From NCBI RefSeq assembly GCF_002078875.1, contig NC_034411.1, positions 620,001-684,000 of the forward strand: 64,000 bases of DNA. The letters run 5' to 3'. Below are positions 1-11,720 of the stretch, piece by piece; the first letter of the stretch is position 1; every line of letters begins with the position of its first letter. A model generated the notes under the pieces. That model did not search any database. It worked only from the letters and a program-made list of their open reading frames with translations, and was not told where the DNA came from. The DNA comes from Numida meleagris. Lineage: Eukaryota > Chordata > Aves > Galliformes > Numididae. Made by a program: the position numbers and the translations under genes.

Positions 1-3000
1 GCCAAAGCACGAGGAATGGAAATGCCATAGAAACAGGCTAACTGCTGAGATTTCTAGTCCAGGTCTGTGGGCCCAAGAGGTTTAGATAAGGTTAGGAAGG
101 CACCAGCATTTGACATTGCACAGAACTAAGGGATGAAAAATTAAATGCCTTCTTCCACATTGAGTTAAATAGGAGACACATTACAAAACAATTCTTCTAT
201 ACTAATTTCTCTCTGTATATAAACAAATCCAGTTTTTCTCTGTTTGGTTTAACCAAAGAAGGTCATAATATCGTTTTCATAACCTGGCCTTATGCAATGG
301 CAATAAAACCTTTAAACTCTGCTCCGAGGATAGCCAAGTGAGTTCTGCCACTAAGTTCAGTGCTACCATAATTTCATATTTGAGTCATTTTACACCCTTA
401 AAAAATTTAGAGCTTACCAACAGAAGTTCTGATTTCACTGCTCTCCACCATTTCAATGCTAGTTCAGTTAACATCTACAGCAAGCTGATCAAAGTCAGCT
501 CATTAATTGCTTTTTTACAAAGCAATGCAAGACCCATTAATTTTGAAACTGAGCCTAGAGTATGAATGTTGTTGTGGTTTACACTAAAGATTGATCTAGT
601 GTCTATTTATTAGTGCAGTTCTATGTACTCTAACTAATGGCTCTTTAAGCCTTCAGTCTAATGGTTTCTTCATGTGTTCTCATGAAGGAGTATTTGCCAC
701 TGACTTCGTAGAAAAATAGCTTCATGAAATAATTGTATATTATAGTGTGAGAAAATTGAAAAATCAGTGAGGATAAAACAACTGCATAATTTAAAGGTCT
801 CCACTGCTATGGAAATTCATGCTTTATATGGAAAGGTAAGTGAATGTGCAAAAGAGATGGATTTCTAACATTTTTTGGCTGCTTTACAAATGAGAAATGT
901 ATTAGATATTTTGAATCACACGGCATTTCTCTTATTTTTATTTCTAGATACTGGCATCACCCAGGCTCACTGACAATTGCTTCACACACTCCCTCCCTGG
1001 CTGCTCCAGTGTGCAGAAAGACAGCCGGCATTATTTGCAGTACCAACACATGCTCCTGAATATATAAGCTAAAAAGCACTGGTTAATTTAAACCTCCATC
1101 ATAAAAGAATGATGGCATTTTATTCCTAGTTTATAGAGATCACGCTGGCCATATCCAAGCAATGATGACGATGGATCACTCTGAAGGTAGCATGTGATCT
1201 TAGCGTTGCCAGTTAGTAGTGGTGTTTACTGATGTACAGATTTAAGCATTACTTAGGTTCAGGCATTTTAACTCATAGCAGTCAATATATTAAACTTTAA
1301 GTGTAGATACACCTAGGGTATCAGTACCTACTCATTTTTAACTCAGTGTGCACAACAACTTAATCATGTCATTACACATTATAAATACATTGCTGTATGC
1401 TATAAACATGCTGCGGTACGTAAGAAAATTGGATTGCACACTTACCCTAATTATTTGATGAGACATCATTCTACTAATTAACTATATAGGTAATGATTGG
1501 CTACATTTTATTACGTATCTTTCCACTGAACTGTGATTGCAATTGCACCAACTTAGTAGCATTATAATCCAAGCTGAACTTTCAAATGAGAGAACAAAGA
1601 CAATTCCAGTATCATTTAGAAAAAGTGCATTTGACTAGGAGCCATATAGAGAAGGGGATGAGGAGCACATGCAATTTTTGAATATCAATGTAAATCAGTC
1701 ATGAAAGTCATTTAGATGCTGAAGCCTTTGCCTTGCTTTGATGACACTCATATGTCTCTGTATCATCTTTCCATTAATTCTGTGAGGGATAAAATATAAA
1801 AAGGGAAAAGTGGATGGGGGATGATATGTAACTCCAGAGTCCTACTCTTAAGGCCAGTAGACATTCCCACTCATTATTCATCAACATGGTGAAGTTCTGA
1901 ACATCTCTGCCATAATGCTGTTCTTGCCCACTTGGATGTGAAAGTAAGTTGCTCAGAAGCCCAAAGGAGCCCCGTGCAACTCCAACTCTGCAAAATACGG
2001 CAGTGATAATGCAGCCCTGAAATACAGAATGTGGGAAGCAAGCTACCAGCATTCACTCATCTTTTTGCCACAGCCCTGTTTGGGGCTGTGGTGAGGTTGG
2101 TGCTAAGTAGGACTTCCTCAAGTACCTCAAAATATGTGAAGCCCAAACCCAAAGGCTGATCTCTACCTGACTTTCTACACAGACTAGTATGCAAGAGCAA
2201 TATTAAGTATTAATATTCATTGATAGGAAGAAATAATGGGACTAGAATAACTTATTTTGAAAAATATCTTTCATCAGAGCAGAATCAACTGTGAGCACTG
2301 CTCATCAAGACCACTTACCCGATAGGTCATTTCCTATAAATAAGAAATGTATGTAAACTAACATTTAATAGGAATCCTAGCAATGCTATTTGAGAGCTGC
2401 TTTTGCCTCCAGTTTTTTTTTTTTTTTTTTTTTTGCTGCATTTTGTTTTGGTTTGGTTTGGTTTTTTTTGTACTTAGAAACATCCTCCTGTCAAATCCTC
2501 CATTTTGATAGTCACCAATGGAATAAATATTTTGAAATTCCCTTTCTGTCCTCTGGTTAGATGGAAATAGATGTGGGATGTTGGCTGTGCACAGCTCAGC
2601 TGCGGTTGCAGTCTTTTGATCTTACACTTTGGTTCAGATTTTTGATCTTTGATTCTCACATCTGTTTTCTTGCCTCGCTGCTTGTTAACAGCAGTGCTTG
2701 GGACAGTTGTTCTCTCTAGAGGAATTCATCAAGACCTAACAATGCCTCTCCGTTTGTGCTTTCCGTCCCTTCATCCTAACCCTCCTCATCTCACGCTACA
2801 CAGAGCATGGTGCCAAAGTCAGCCTTCCAAACCCTGAAATGATTTAGCGTAGCGTACAAAATGTCATCTCTACAATTATATGTAAAATGGAAAAAAAAAA
2901 TATGCAAGCACAAAGAAATATCCTTGGAAGAGCACCTCGGAAAGCTTTTTCATACAAAGATATTGCAGGGAAAATATTGCAGGGGAAGCAGAGGAGTTTC

Positions 3001-3339
3001 CGCTTCCAATTTTGTTATTCTTATGAGGCAAGAGCTCTTCACACTGGGCCTCTGCAAGGCACTCCTTACAGCAGCTGGCCTGATGACAGAAAAAAGAAGG
3101 CCTGAGGCATCTGGCATGGATTTTGTGCCAGAGATCGTTGTAAGAGTGGCTTTTTGGCTCCCCATTTAACTATGCATGCCTGCAGCCTGATCTGGACTTT
3201 AGCACCACAGATGCAGCCTAAACATAAAAAAAATCGTTCAACTAGGAAAAAAAACCCAATAACACAGACATGAGATAGCTATAATTAAAGTCATATACAA
3301 AAAAATGCATGCACATATGTACATGATGCCTGTATATAT
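1..3339. other. Unique non-coding DNA, AT-rich
   Basis: No recognisable gene, RNA gene or interspersed repeat was seen here. Open frames are at most about 100 codons, overlap one another on both strands and resemble no protein family I know. The only simple-sequence tract is the T-run and TTTGG repeat at 2413-2470. A good match to a 5' splice donor (AAG/GTAAGT) occurs near 833, but nothing upstream reads as an exon. Confidence 0.7.
2413..2470. repeat. Poly(T) followed by TTTGG-type microsatellite
   Basis: A run of 22 T (2413-2434) is followed after a short spacer by several TTTGG units and another T-run, ending about 2470. This is simple low-complexity sequence, probably length-variable between individuals. 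No retrotransposon body abuts it, so it is not an obvious insertion tail. Confidence 0.9.
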
Positions 3340-3807
3340 TTGGAGCTTTTGGTATGGGTCCAGAGGAGGACCCCAAAGATGATCAGAGGGCCGGAGCACC
3401 TCTCCTATGAAGAAAGGTTGAGGGAACTGGGCTTGTTTAACTTGGAGAAGAGGAGGCTCCGGGGAGACCTCATTGTGGCCTTCCAATACTTGAAGAGAGC
3501 GTATAAACAGGAGGGGGTGTAACAGTTTACATGGGTGGATAGCGATAGGACACGGGGGAATGGTTTTAAAGTAAGACAGGGAAGGTTTAGGTTAGATATT
3601 AGGAGGAAGTTTTTCACACAGAGGGTGGTGACGCACTGGAACAGGTTGCCCAGAGAGGTTGTGGATGCCACATCCCTGGAGGCATTCAAGGCCAGGCTGG
3701 ACATGGCTCTGGGCAGCCTTGTCTAGTGGTTGGTGACCCTGCCCACAGCAGGGGGATTGAAACTAGCTGATCATTATGGTCCTTTTTAACCCAGGCCATT
3801 CTATAAT
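3340..3807 (+). mobile_element. CR1 LINE, 5'-truncated copy, plus strand
   Basis: This is the 3' part of a CR1 non-LTR retrotransposon. It enters in the C-terminal end of ORF2: the frame starting at 3340 reads [21 protein letters not shown], then [22 protein letters not shown], which are conserved CR1 ORF2 tail segments. It then crosses the 3' UTR (a second fragment at 3535-3726 reads [14 protein letters not shown] and [12 protein letters not shown]). It ends in the CR1 terminal signature around 3790-3807 (CCATTCTATAATTA, a decayed copy of the tandem ATTCTATG units). 5' truncation with a retained 3' end is the normal result of CR1 target-primed insertion. Stop codons and shifts make it inactive. 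Confidence 0.93.
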
Positions 3808-4458
3808 TAAGCAAAATTCATTATTGTTTTTCTTAGTACCTGCAATGCCTTGAGGAATCATAGCTTGCTTAGGAGAAACTGGATAAACTAGATACGTAAC
3901 TGGGAACAGGGAAACACAGCATAGGTAGCTGCTGTTTCCTTCACAGCCATTTTCTACTTACTGATTTGCTCAAGAGGAATCCTAGGGAAAAAAAAGCAAA
4001 ACAATATCGCCCTAAAAACTTTTCAAAACATCCTCTTCTTTGCCTTATGTTGTCATATTGACTATTAACTGGACTGACATCATGAAGCTGAAAGCCTCCA
4101 GGGAAATAAAAAGATGAAGGACCAGCAGAGTTTCTGTTGGTCTCTGCATGACTCAGGCCACAAGCAGCCCCAGAAGAAGAACTGGGGACCTGGCTCAGTT
4201 CAGCCTACTAACATCTCCAACTGCTGCTGTGAAAGGTAAAGTAAGCCATTTGCCAAACAGGGAAGAGAAGGAAGACAGTGAAATAGATATCATAAAACTT
4301 AGAAAAACATTTTGTTTATGGAACACTGCTTTTCTTCAGAGAAAAGCATGAACAAGAGTGCTATGGACATTTGCACACCACCAAGAGTCATAACACAGCA
4401 GAGAATTAATGCAAGTTTGAACAAATGAGCCAACATATTAAAAAGAATCCAAACAGAA
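3808..4458. other. Unique spacer between two CR1 copies
   Basis: About 650 bases with no recognised element. A 67-codon frame at 4148-4351 has no recognisable domain and is probably chance. The stretch separates a plus-strand from a minus-strand CR1, so the two are independent insertions rather than one broken copy. Confidence 0.6.
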
Positions 4459-5335
4459 TTAGAATTGCAGAGCCATTAGGGGTGGAAAAGACCACTAGAA
4501 TCCCCACGTTCAACCACCAATTCATCTTACCATGCCCACTAAACCATGTCCCTCAGTGCTAGATCTCCACGTTTCTTGAACACCTCCAGGGACAGTGATT
4601 CCACCATGTCCCTGTGCATCCTGTGCCAGTGCCCCACCACTCTTTTGGTGAAGATGTTTTTCCTAATATCTAACCTGAACGTCTCCTGGCACAACTTGAG
4701 GCTGTACCTTCTTGTCCAATTGCTAGTTACTCAGTAGAAGAGGCTGGCCCTCATCTTGCCACAGCCTCCTTTCAGGTCATTGCAGAGAGTGATGAGGTCT
4801 CCCCTGAGCCTCCTCTTCTCCACACTGAACACCCCCAGCTCCCTCAGCCGCTCCCCATCACACTTGTGCTCCACACCCCTCACAGCTCCGCTGCCCTTCT
4901 CTGGACACGCTCCAGGGCCTCGGTGCCTTTCTTGCAGTGAGGGCCCAGCACTGAGCGCAGCACTCGAGGTGCGGCCTCACCAGTGCCAGTGCAGAGGGAC
5001 GGTCACCTCCTGCTCCTGCTGGCCGCACTCCTGCTGACACAAGCCGGGTGCCGTTGGCCTTCTTGGCCACCTGGGCACACTGCTGGCTCACATTCAGCCG
5101 GCTGTCAGCTCACAGCCCCACAGCCTTTACCTCCAGGCAGCCAAGGCTGTAGTTATGCGAGGTGTTATTGTGGACAAAGTGCAGGACCTGACACTTGGTC
5201 TTGTTGAACTCCATCCCACTGGCCTTAGCTCAGCAATCCAGCCCGTCCAGATCCCTCTGTAGGCCGTTCGTACCCTCAGGCAGATCAGCACTTCCTTCCA
5301 ACTTGATGTCATCTGCAAGTTTACTGAGGTTACAT
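4459..5335 (-). mobile_element. CR1 LINE, minus strand; mosaic identity pattern
   Basis: This copy reads right to left. Its 3' end lies near 4459, where the reverse of the CR1 tail (AGAATTGCAGAGCCATTAGG, then GGTGGAAAAGACC) is found. The 3' UTR follows to about 4760. The C-terminal part of ORF2 then extends to about 5335, where the template still matches the region just after the FADD box of reverse transcriptase (TGATGTCATCTGCAAGTTTACTGAGG region, 5307-5331). The stretch from about 4762 to 4978 is GC-rich and almost identical to 63329-63545 in another CR1, while the 3' UTR parts of the same two copies differ markedly. Frames are broken, so it is non-autonomous. The family call is secure; the subfamily was not assigned. 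Confidence 0.93.
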
Positions 5336-6969
5336 TTGTGAATCATTAGGAAGCTAAATTCTCAGGTTTTTAATTTTTTTTAATGCCCCTCATTGGAAAC
5401 TCATCCTTTTCTGTCTTAGTTACACAAAGGAAAGACATGCTGGCCTTTCTCTGTTGAGCCTTCAGCTTTTAGTGACTGAAGGAACAGGCAAAAAAGCAGG
5501 ACCAGGAATGATCACACACCGGACTTGACATGTCAGCCCTTGCCACCAACACAGCACCTGCCAGCATGCTGCTGATCCATGTGTCAGCCCATGTTCTGCC
5601 TCCTGCTCTCCCCTGGGTGACAAGTATCCACACCATCTTGTGGCCACCTGCTAATAGGGCGAGCAGCAGCACCCTGTGCACCCATTAAAGCCTTCACCTG
5701 GGTACGCAAGACCAAAGGAAAATAAAGATAACACTTTAAAGACATACTCAAATCAGGATGGGTGAAGCATTCTGAGGTCAATTCCCATAAACAGCACTAA
5801 TGATGTTCTGAACAGTGAATTATGGGAGAGCAGCATCTGGTGCAGGCAAGCCGGGACTTAGAGTGAATACCATTAGTCTGGCTGCCAAGTTAAAAACAAT
5901 AAAAAGAAATTAGCCAGTACCTTAAAAGGGCAAGTTCTGTTTAAATGGCAATGCTGATAGATTTTCATCTCAAAAGCTGCTTCAGATATCTCTAATAATT
6001 GCCCTGTGTAAAATAAATCTCTCCTCTTCCTTTTGAATGGCTGAAATATTATCACAGAGGTCCTGAAAATATGAAAAAAAAGCAATTAGTACTGGCTTTT
6101 GGTAGGTTCTTGTCACCTTGGGTAAAGCGATTGTATCACACAAAGATCAGCGGAGCACCCAGTCCTGATTCTCACTGATAATGTAGCACGGATGAGACAA
6201 AACCAGACTTGAATAAATCCTTGAGGATAAAGTCAGATTCCATCAGTTTCTAGAGAATGTGGGCTGTTGCTGTTGCTGAGAAGACCTCTCTGGAATGAAC
6301 CAAGAGCATTTTCACTATTTCTTTTCCCAGGGAAGCTCTCCTAAAAGTTAATAACCAGGGCATGTAATGGCAGCTCAGCTTGGTGTCTTAAAGCTTCAGT
6401 TCAGGAAGGCATCTCTGTGCAAGCTTAAACACATTTAAATATGAGATTCCTAAATGTTTTTTTTTGGATTAACGCCTATTGGGCTGCATGTTATAAATAC
6501 ACACTGTGACATGAAGTCGTCAAACATGGAAAAGAGCAGCAATGATGAGTGCAAACCTGAAGAAGCTCCCAGATCACGGGTGCTTTACAGCCATATGCTG
6601 TTTTTCCTGTTCCTGTCTGAGCAGAATTATCACAAGAATTAGGTGAAAGAAATTCATCTTTTACACTCAAGGAGATGCTGTGGTTATTTTTTTTTAAATA
6701 AAAAGAGGACAGAAGGTATGCTCTTGGGTCCTGCGCACCTCAGAAGTTGAGCAAAGCCAGCAAGATTTTCCCTGCACCTTGGGCACTGGCTTCCTCCAGG
6801 AGCACAGAGCAGTGCCTAAGCAAGCCTTGGCATACATGCTGTTCTTTCCGGGCTTGCTGGGATGTTGTACCCATAGGAAACCCTCTCTTGGTGGGAATGT
6901 CCACGCATCAAGAAGCCAAAAGATAAACTAAGCTTAGAATTCATTAAGATTAGGTAAATGCCTATTATT
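5336..6969. other. Unique non-coding DNA
   Basis: No interspersed repeat or gene was recognised. The short open frames (60-70 codons, several overlapping at 5460-5780) show no family resemblance and are compatible with chance. Base composition is ordinary and AT-leaning. Confidence 0.6.
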
Positions 6970-7004
6970 CTTTTTTTTTTCTTTTTTTTTTTTTCTTTTT
7001 TTTT
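6970..7004. repeat. Interrupted poly(T) tract
   Basis: About 35 bases of T broken by two single C residues. The antisense reading gives the lysine-rich pieces of two spurious open frames. It is simple sequence and likely to vary in length. Confidence 0.9.
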
Positions 7005-7443
7005 CCATATAATACCACTGGCAGTGTAAGCTGGCAGGAGTATATATAGCGTGAGATCTCCCTGGGACAAGTCATTACTTCATAATTCAGGGGCAAAGGA
7101 TCTTTAACTGAATTCCTTGTAAACACTGAGGCTGTGTCAGATGTCCAAAAAGCCCCTTTAGAGTTACTACCGTGTTCCCAATTTGGGCAGCTTCTGCTGT
7201 GTTTTGAATGGTCTGCAGCGCGAGAGCTCAAAGTGAGCTGCACTGCTAGAGCCAGGTGACACTGTAAAGTACAATTTACATCTTAAGGAAAAAAAAAAAC
7301 AAAAACCATATGCATTGCTGTTAGCAAAGCTATCACCCAAAGACCCGCTTCTGCCTTTGCACATTGAACTTTATCAACATAAGCGGTAAAAGTGCAATTT
7401 GTGATTACAGCCAAAGAAAAAAAGGAAAAGATAAATTTATACC

Positions 7444-7463
7444 AAAAAAAAAAAAAAAAAAAA
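7444..7463. repeat. Poly(A) run of 20
   Basis: An uninterrupted run of 20 A inside otherwise unique sequence. It is not preceded by a polyadenylation signal or a recognisable retrocopy body, so I read it as a simple homopolymer rather than the tail of a processed pseudogene. Confidence 0.85.
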
Positions 7464-8910
7464 GGTATCGTTTTGCTTTTTCCTGGCTTCCATACTGCAC
7501 TAAGAAACGAGAGGACAATAGCCTAGAGCAAGATCTTATCTCCTCTCATTTCTCAAAACTTTGAAAAGCTCAAAATTTCAAATCTGCATTTTCTATTTCC
7601 AGTCAGGGAAATGCGCAACCCCACCCCTGTGAGCTGAGCGAGAAGTTTCTTTAAATAAGGAAAGGTAAACAAAATCCGTGTCCACTCATTTCTTCAGCTC
7701 CTATCCCCTGGGGCTGAACTGTGCCATGATTCTGCTTCTCATTTCAGCAATTTGCTTATCTTCAGGCACGGTGTGGAGCTTACAGCTGGAAATCTGGAAT
7801 TTCAGAACTCAGAAGATATAGTGATTCATTACCCTTGATAGCTATCCTCCACTAATCCAAATCGTATCTCTCATCTGCTCACGGGTTAGGCTAACACTGC
7901 TCCATCACGCCTTATCTATTCGAGTCTTATTTCTACCCTTACTGATGTCAAAAGTACTGTACCTGTACTGCAGGTAATGCTTTTTTTTCCATTAAGAACA
8001 ACAGAAAATGAAACGAGGTGTGGGGTGTAGACGCAGAGAATTAAATTTGGGACAATAACTGTAAAGAGCTGACAGTCTCCCTCACTGTACCACAGAGATT
8101 ACGGGGTGAGGTTCCCAGCTTTGGGGAATGGACGCGGAAGCGCCAAATGTTTGACACTCTCTTCCCCTTCAGAAGCAAGACACAAAGCACATTTGTCACA
8201 CCCCATTATGAAAAGCACCTAACGCAACCGGAGTGCTAGAATGCAAATTGCAAGCTGATGACGGAGGCTCCTTGCACACACGGTGCAGCACTGGGGAGAG
8301 CTCTGCTCGGGGCTGCCTCGCTGGCAGGTGCTGCGCCAAGCTGACTTTTGAGTGAGCATACATTATTCATACCCGTTTTATCAGGCGCTACCCTTACTTT
8401 GTCCTCTGCTTGATTTTGCATCCAGCTGCCAAATTCCCCGGTGTCTCTCAAGTATAAGTGATGAAGCGATACTCGAAGCGCATTTACAGTTATTTGACTT
8501 CTGCTAACGACTTCATCCATTTAAGCGCCTTAATATTAATATTTCCCGGGGTTAAATTACAGGAATTACTATGGTTGTTTAATAATCACAAATAATATTC
8601 TAAATTCTTTCTGTTCCACTGGAGTTCTCAAATTATTTCGGCAATTTCAAATCCCAAGAGTTATTTCTAAGATGCGAGAATTGTTCAGTGGCTTCCTCCT
8701 GTTTCTTCTTCAGCTTTTCAGTTTGTAATAGCATACTTTGCTAAGTATTGCCCATTAGCTACATGTATATCCTATTGTCAAACTTCTAAGAGAGAGTACA
8801 ATGCACTACCATAATCCTATCAGAGCAAAAATGTTTGGGATTTCCTTTGCAAAATGCCTAATAAACACTGTGCTTAAGAATTTTCTATGAACAGCTCAGA
8901 GGCTTTATGT
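7464..8910. other. Unique DNA with CpG-enriched patch (candidate regulatory element)
   Basis: No gene or repeat was recognised. The segment from about 8100 to 8560 holds roughly 20 CpG dinucleotides by my count, while most of the window is CpG-poor. An octamer-type motif ATGCAAAT lies at 8241-8248. The following 100 bases are AT-rich with several TAAT cores (for example 8532-8541 and 8579-8600), as seen in homeodomain-bound enhancers. A 94-codon minus-strand frame (8236-8520) covers the patch but has no recognisable domain. A regulatory role is inference only. Confidence 0.35.
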
Positions 8911-8946
8911 AAAAAAAACAAAAAAACAAAAAAACAAAAAAACCCC
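8911..8946. repeat. A-rich (AAAAAAAC)n microsatellite
   Basis: About four units of seven or eight A plus one C, ending in AACCCC. It is low-complexity sequence, similar in kind to the A/CC tract at 37430-37478. No retroposed body precedes it. Confidence 0.88.
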
Positions 8947-11017
8947 AACAATGAAAACTTTTGAGCCCTTTTTAAAATATAAGCTCATGCAAATGTACAC
9001 TGCAGTAAGCACAGAGAAAACATTTTTTCAGGCAATTACAGAGAGATCAGAATTGATTCCTCCTTGGACTTTTCCTGCTATAAACATAAAGGAATTAATT
9101 CAACACCGGCAGAGCTGTGGCACCTGTACTACCCAAGGAGCTGTCCCCACAACTTTGCGAGTGAATCTTGACCCATAGAGTTGTGTGTCAGCTGTAGTTA
9201 AATAACCCATACTGCCGCTTCTACAGATTTAATACACCCAGAGGAAATGCCCATGGCATCCATTCATCCTCCTGCTGTTTCCTAATCCCATTCCAATTGC
9301 ATGGTAATGTTGGATTGGTTAATTGAGCAGTTACGGAGCATGAAGTACAGTAGAATGGATAGACAGCCCGTGAGTGGTACCAAAGAAAAAAGACTGAAAA
9401 TGACACTGCAAGCTTCTGTGAATTATTAAGTTCCACAAATATTTCAAATCTGGAATGTGACTTCAGTTCTGAGAAGACAGTCCCAAAATCGGGGATTTCA
9501 AATCCTGAGTGAGACCTCTGTGCCCTGAGAGCTAGAAACTGGAGTTCCCAGTGAGGCTGCATTGCAGAGCTGTCTGTACACTGCCTCCAGTGACAAGGCA
9601 CTGTTGGGAAAACTTGGCGAGGGCAAACAGCTGACACGCACAGATTTCAGAGCAGAAGGTGGCAAATGGAGGTGCTGGGACAGATGAACAGAAGAGAGAA
9701 GACTGTGCCCAACTCAGCAAAGCGCTCTCAAGAACGAAGACTCCGGAGAATTTAGCCAATGCTGATTTTTTTGGCAATGAAGGCAAATAACAAAGGTAAT
9801 AAGCAAAACAAAGCTGGAGACTGCTCCTTTTTTGAGGGGCACCTGACCCATTCAGTTTGCTTGTCCTCTGCCAGGCTGAGCAGCAGCAGTGAAGTGGCCA
9901 GATCCCATCAGCTCTCCTGATGGAGAAGTAGATCTGCGGAGGAGCAGAAAGGTCAGGGAAAAAGCCACTGAGACCTGGGAACTAAAATGGCTCCTGGCAT
10001 CAGCCACGATGAAGAGCTTCAGCCAAGCACACAAATAAAATCAAAATGAAAATCAAATTACCTTGTTTCTTACTTCAGTTCTGCCGTGTACTTTTCTCAT
10101 ATAGCGTTTGACACTTGAGCTATAGTAAGTTTAGCAATGAGATTTCTCTGTTTATAGCAATATCGGTCCGGTCTGGATGTGTAAATAATACATCATCATC
10201 CAGAAATGATTACAGCATTTAATACAACAACATCATAAAATGCAGTGCAATTCTATTCTGTGCGATCAGTCAAGTGCAGATGGGTAGGTGTTCAACAGCT
10301 ACTTGAAATGAGAATACGCGACCACAGGCAGCACTGCCCATGAAAATCACAAAAATGAGACAGTCAGAAGTCTTGTGCTGGTTGATGCCTGTTTCTGAGA
10401 CAGTTTCTTGTCAAGAACTTTTCTCCTGCTTTTGCTGGTGCTTATAGACTTTAGTGAACGGTCACGCTTTTCTTTCAGGGAGATCGTGGTGGGATCCAGG
10501 AATGGGGTGTTCCTTTGCCTTGGGCTCCCAGCAAGCCTGATGGTAGAGACATGCCCCGCACACGTATAGGGACCTGCACAAAAGACAGCATTTTCTTTTT
10601 GAAATGAAAACACCAGGGAAAGGTTTTGGTAAAATATGTACTTTGGAGATTTAAACATCATATCTCTGCTGCTCAGGAGACAGGCAAGGTCTGCCCCATA
10701 GGTTAAAGAACATTCTACCTCCCATGATGAAGCTGGGCTGATGTGGAAGAAGGAATATGAGATTTATGGCCCCACAAGGAGTTTGCACAAAACACATGCA
10801 TCTCTGTAGCCTATTGTAAGCCTATAACTCTTTGGGGCACAAGTACCCAACTGGGAGCATGGGGATGCAATGTCCTGACCTATGCTCCCTAGAGCAAAGG
10901 CTCTAGGACTTTATTACAAACATTCAATTACAGTCTGTCTGCCAAACTTTTCATCTGTTCCAATGTGAGAAAATCTCTCACTGCTTTCTGAAGGATGGTC
11001 AGTTTCAACAGGCCAGC
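8947..11017. other. Unique non-coding DNA
   Basis: No interspersed repeat or gene was recognised. The longest non-repeat frame here is 138 codons on the minus strand (9221-9637). It has no domain I recognise, and part of it covers an imperfect local duplication (9441-9474 and 9495-9530). A 104-codon minus frame at 10347-10661 is likewise unrecognised. Both are most simply chance. Confidence 0.55.
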
Positions 11018-11064
11018 GGAAGGAAGGGAAGGGAAGGGAAGGGAAGGGAAGGGAAGGGAAGGGA
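11018..11064. repeat. (GGGAA)n purine microsatellite, left side of gap
   Basis: Two GGAA-type units lead into about eight GGGAA units that run directly into the assembly gap. Regular GGG runs separated by AA satisfy the usual sequence criterion for an intramolecular G-quadruplex on the plus strand, and the strand asymmetry (pure purine) also allows triplex DNA. Such tracts commonly stop sequencing and assembly, which explains the gap. Confidence 0.95.
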
Positions 11065-11584
11065 NNNNNNNNNNNNNNNNNNNNNNNNNNNNNNNNNNNN
11101 NNNNNNNNNNNNNNNNNNNNNNNNNNNNNNNNNNNNNNNNNNNNNNNNNNNNNNNNNNNNNNNNNNNNNNNNNNNNNNNNNNNNNNNNNNNNNNNNNNNN
11201 NNNNNNNNNNNNNNNNNNNNNNNNNNNNNNNNNNNNNNNNNNNNNNNNNNNNNNNNNNNNNNNNNNNNNNNNNNNNNNNNNNNNNNNNNNNNNNNNNNNN
11301 NNNNNNNNNNNNNNNNNNNNNNNNNNNNNNNNNNNNNNNNNNNNNNNNNNNNNNNNNNNNNNNNNNNNNNNNNNNNNNNNNNNNNNNNNNNNNNNNNNNN
11401 NNNNNNNNNNNNNNNNNNNNNNNNNNNNNNNNNNNNNNNNNNNNNNNNNNNNNNNNNNNNNNNNNNNNNNNNNNNNNNNNNNNNNNNNNNNNNNNNNNNN
11501 NNNNNNNNNNNNNNNNNNNNNNNNNNNNNNNNNNNNNNNNNNNNNNNNNNNNNNNNNNNNNNNNNNNNNNNNNNNNNNNNNNNN
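11065..11584. other. Assembly gap, 520 N
   Basis: All bases are N. The left flank is GGGAA repeat and the right flank is GGAA repeat, so the missing DNA is presumably purine microsatellite of unknown true length. The open frames that read through it on both strands are artefacts of translating N and repeat sequence. Confidence 0.99.
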
Positions 11585-11720
11585 GAAGGAAGGAAGGAAG
11601 GAAGGAAGGAAGGAAGGAAGGAAGGAAGGAAGGAAGGAAGGAAGGAAGGAAGGAAGGAAGGAAGGAAGGAGAGAAAGAGAGAAGGAGAGAAAGAGAGAAG
11701 GAGAGAAAGAGAGAGAAAGA
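11585..11720. repeat. (GGAA)n then GAGAAAGAGAGAAG-type repeat, right side of gap
   Basis: About 86 bases of uninterrupted GAAG/GGAA tetranucleotide are followed from 11671 by two to three copies of a GA-rich unit of roughly 18 bases, ending near 11720. Together with the GGGAA tract left of the gap it forms one composite purine array with a change of unit length hidden in the gap. Confidence 0.95.

Noticed and set aside
828..842. Strong 5' splice donor match (AAG/GTAAGT)
   Set aside because: No coding exon upstream; isolated donor matches occur often by chance.
8911..8946. A-rich tract considered as the tail of a processed pseudogene
   Set aside because: No gene-like body or poly(A) signal precedes it, and processed pseudogenes are rare in birds, which lack active L1.
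9221..9637. 138-codon minus-strand frame
   Set aside because: No domain or family resemblance, and it includes a local duplication. Length is within chance for one of many frames in 64 kb.
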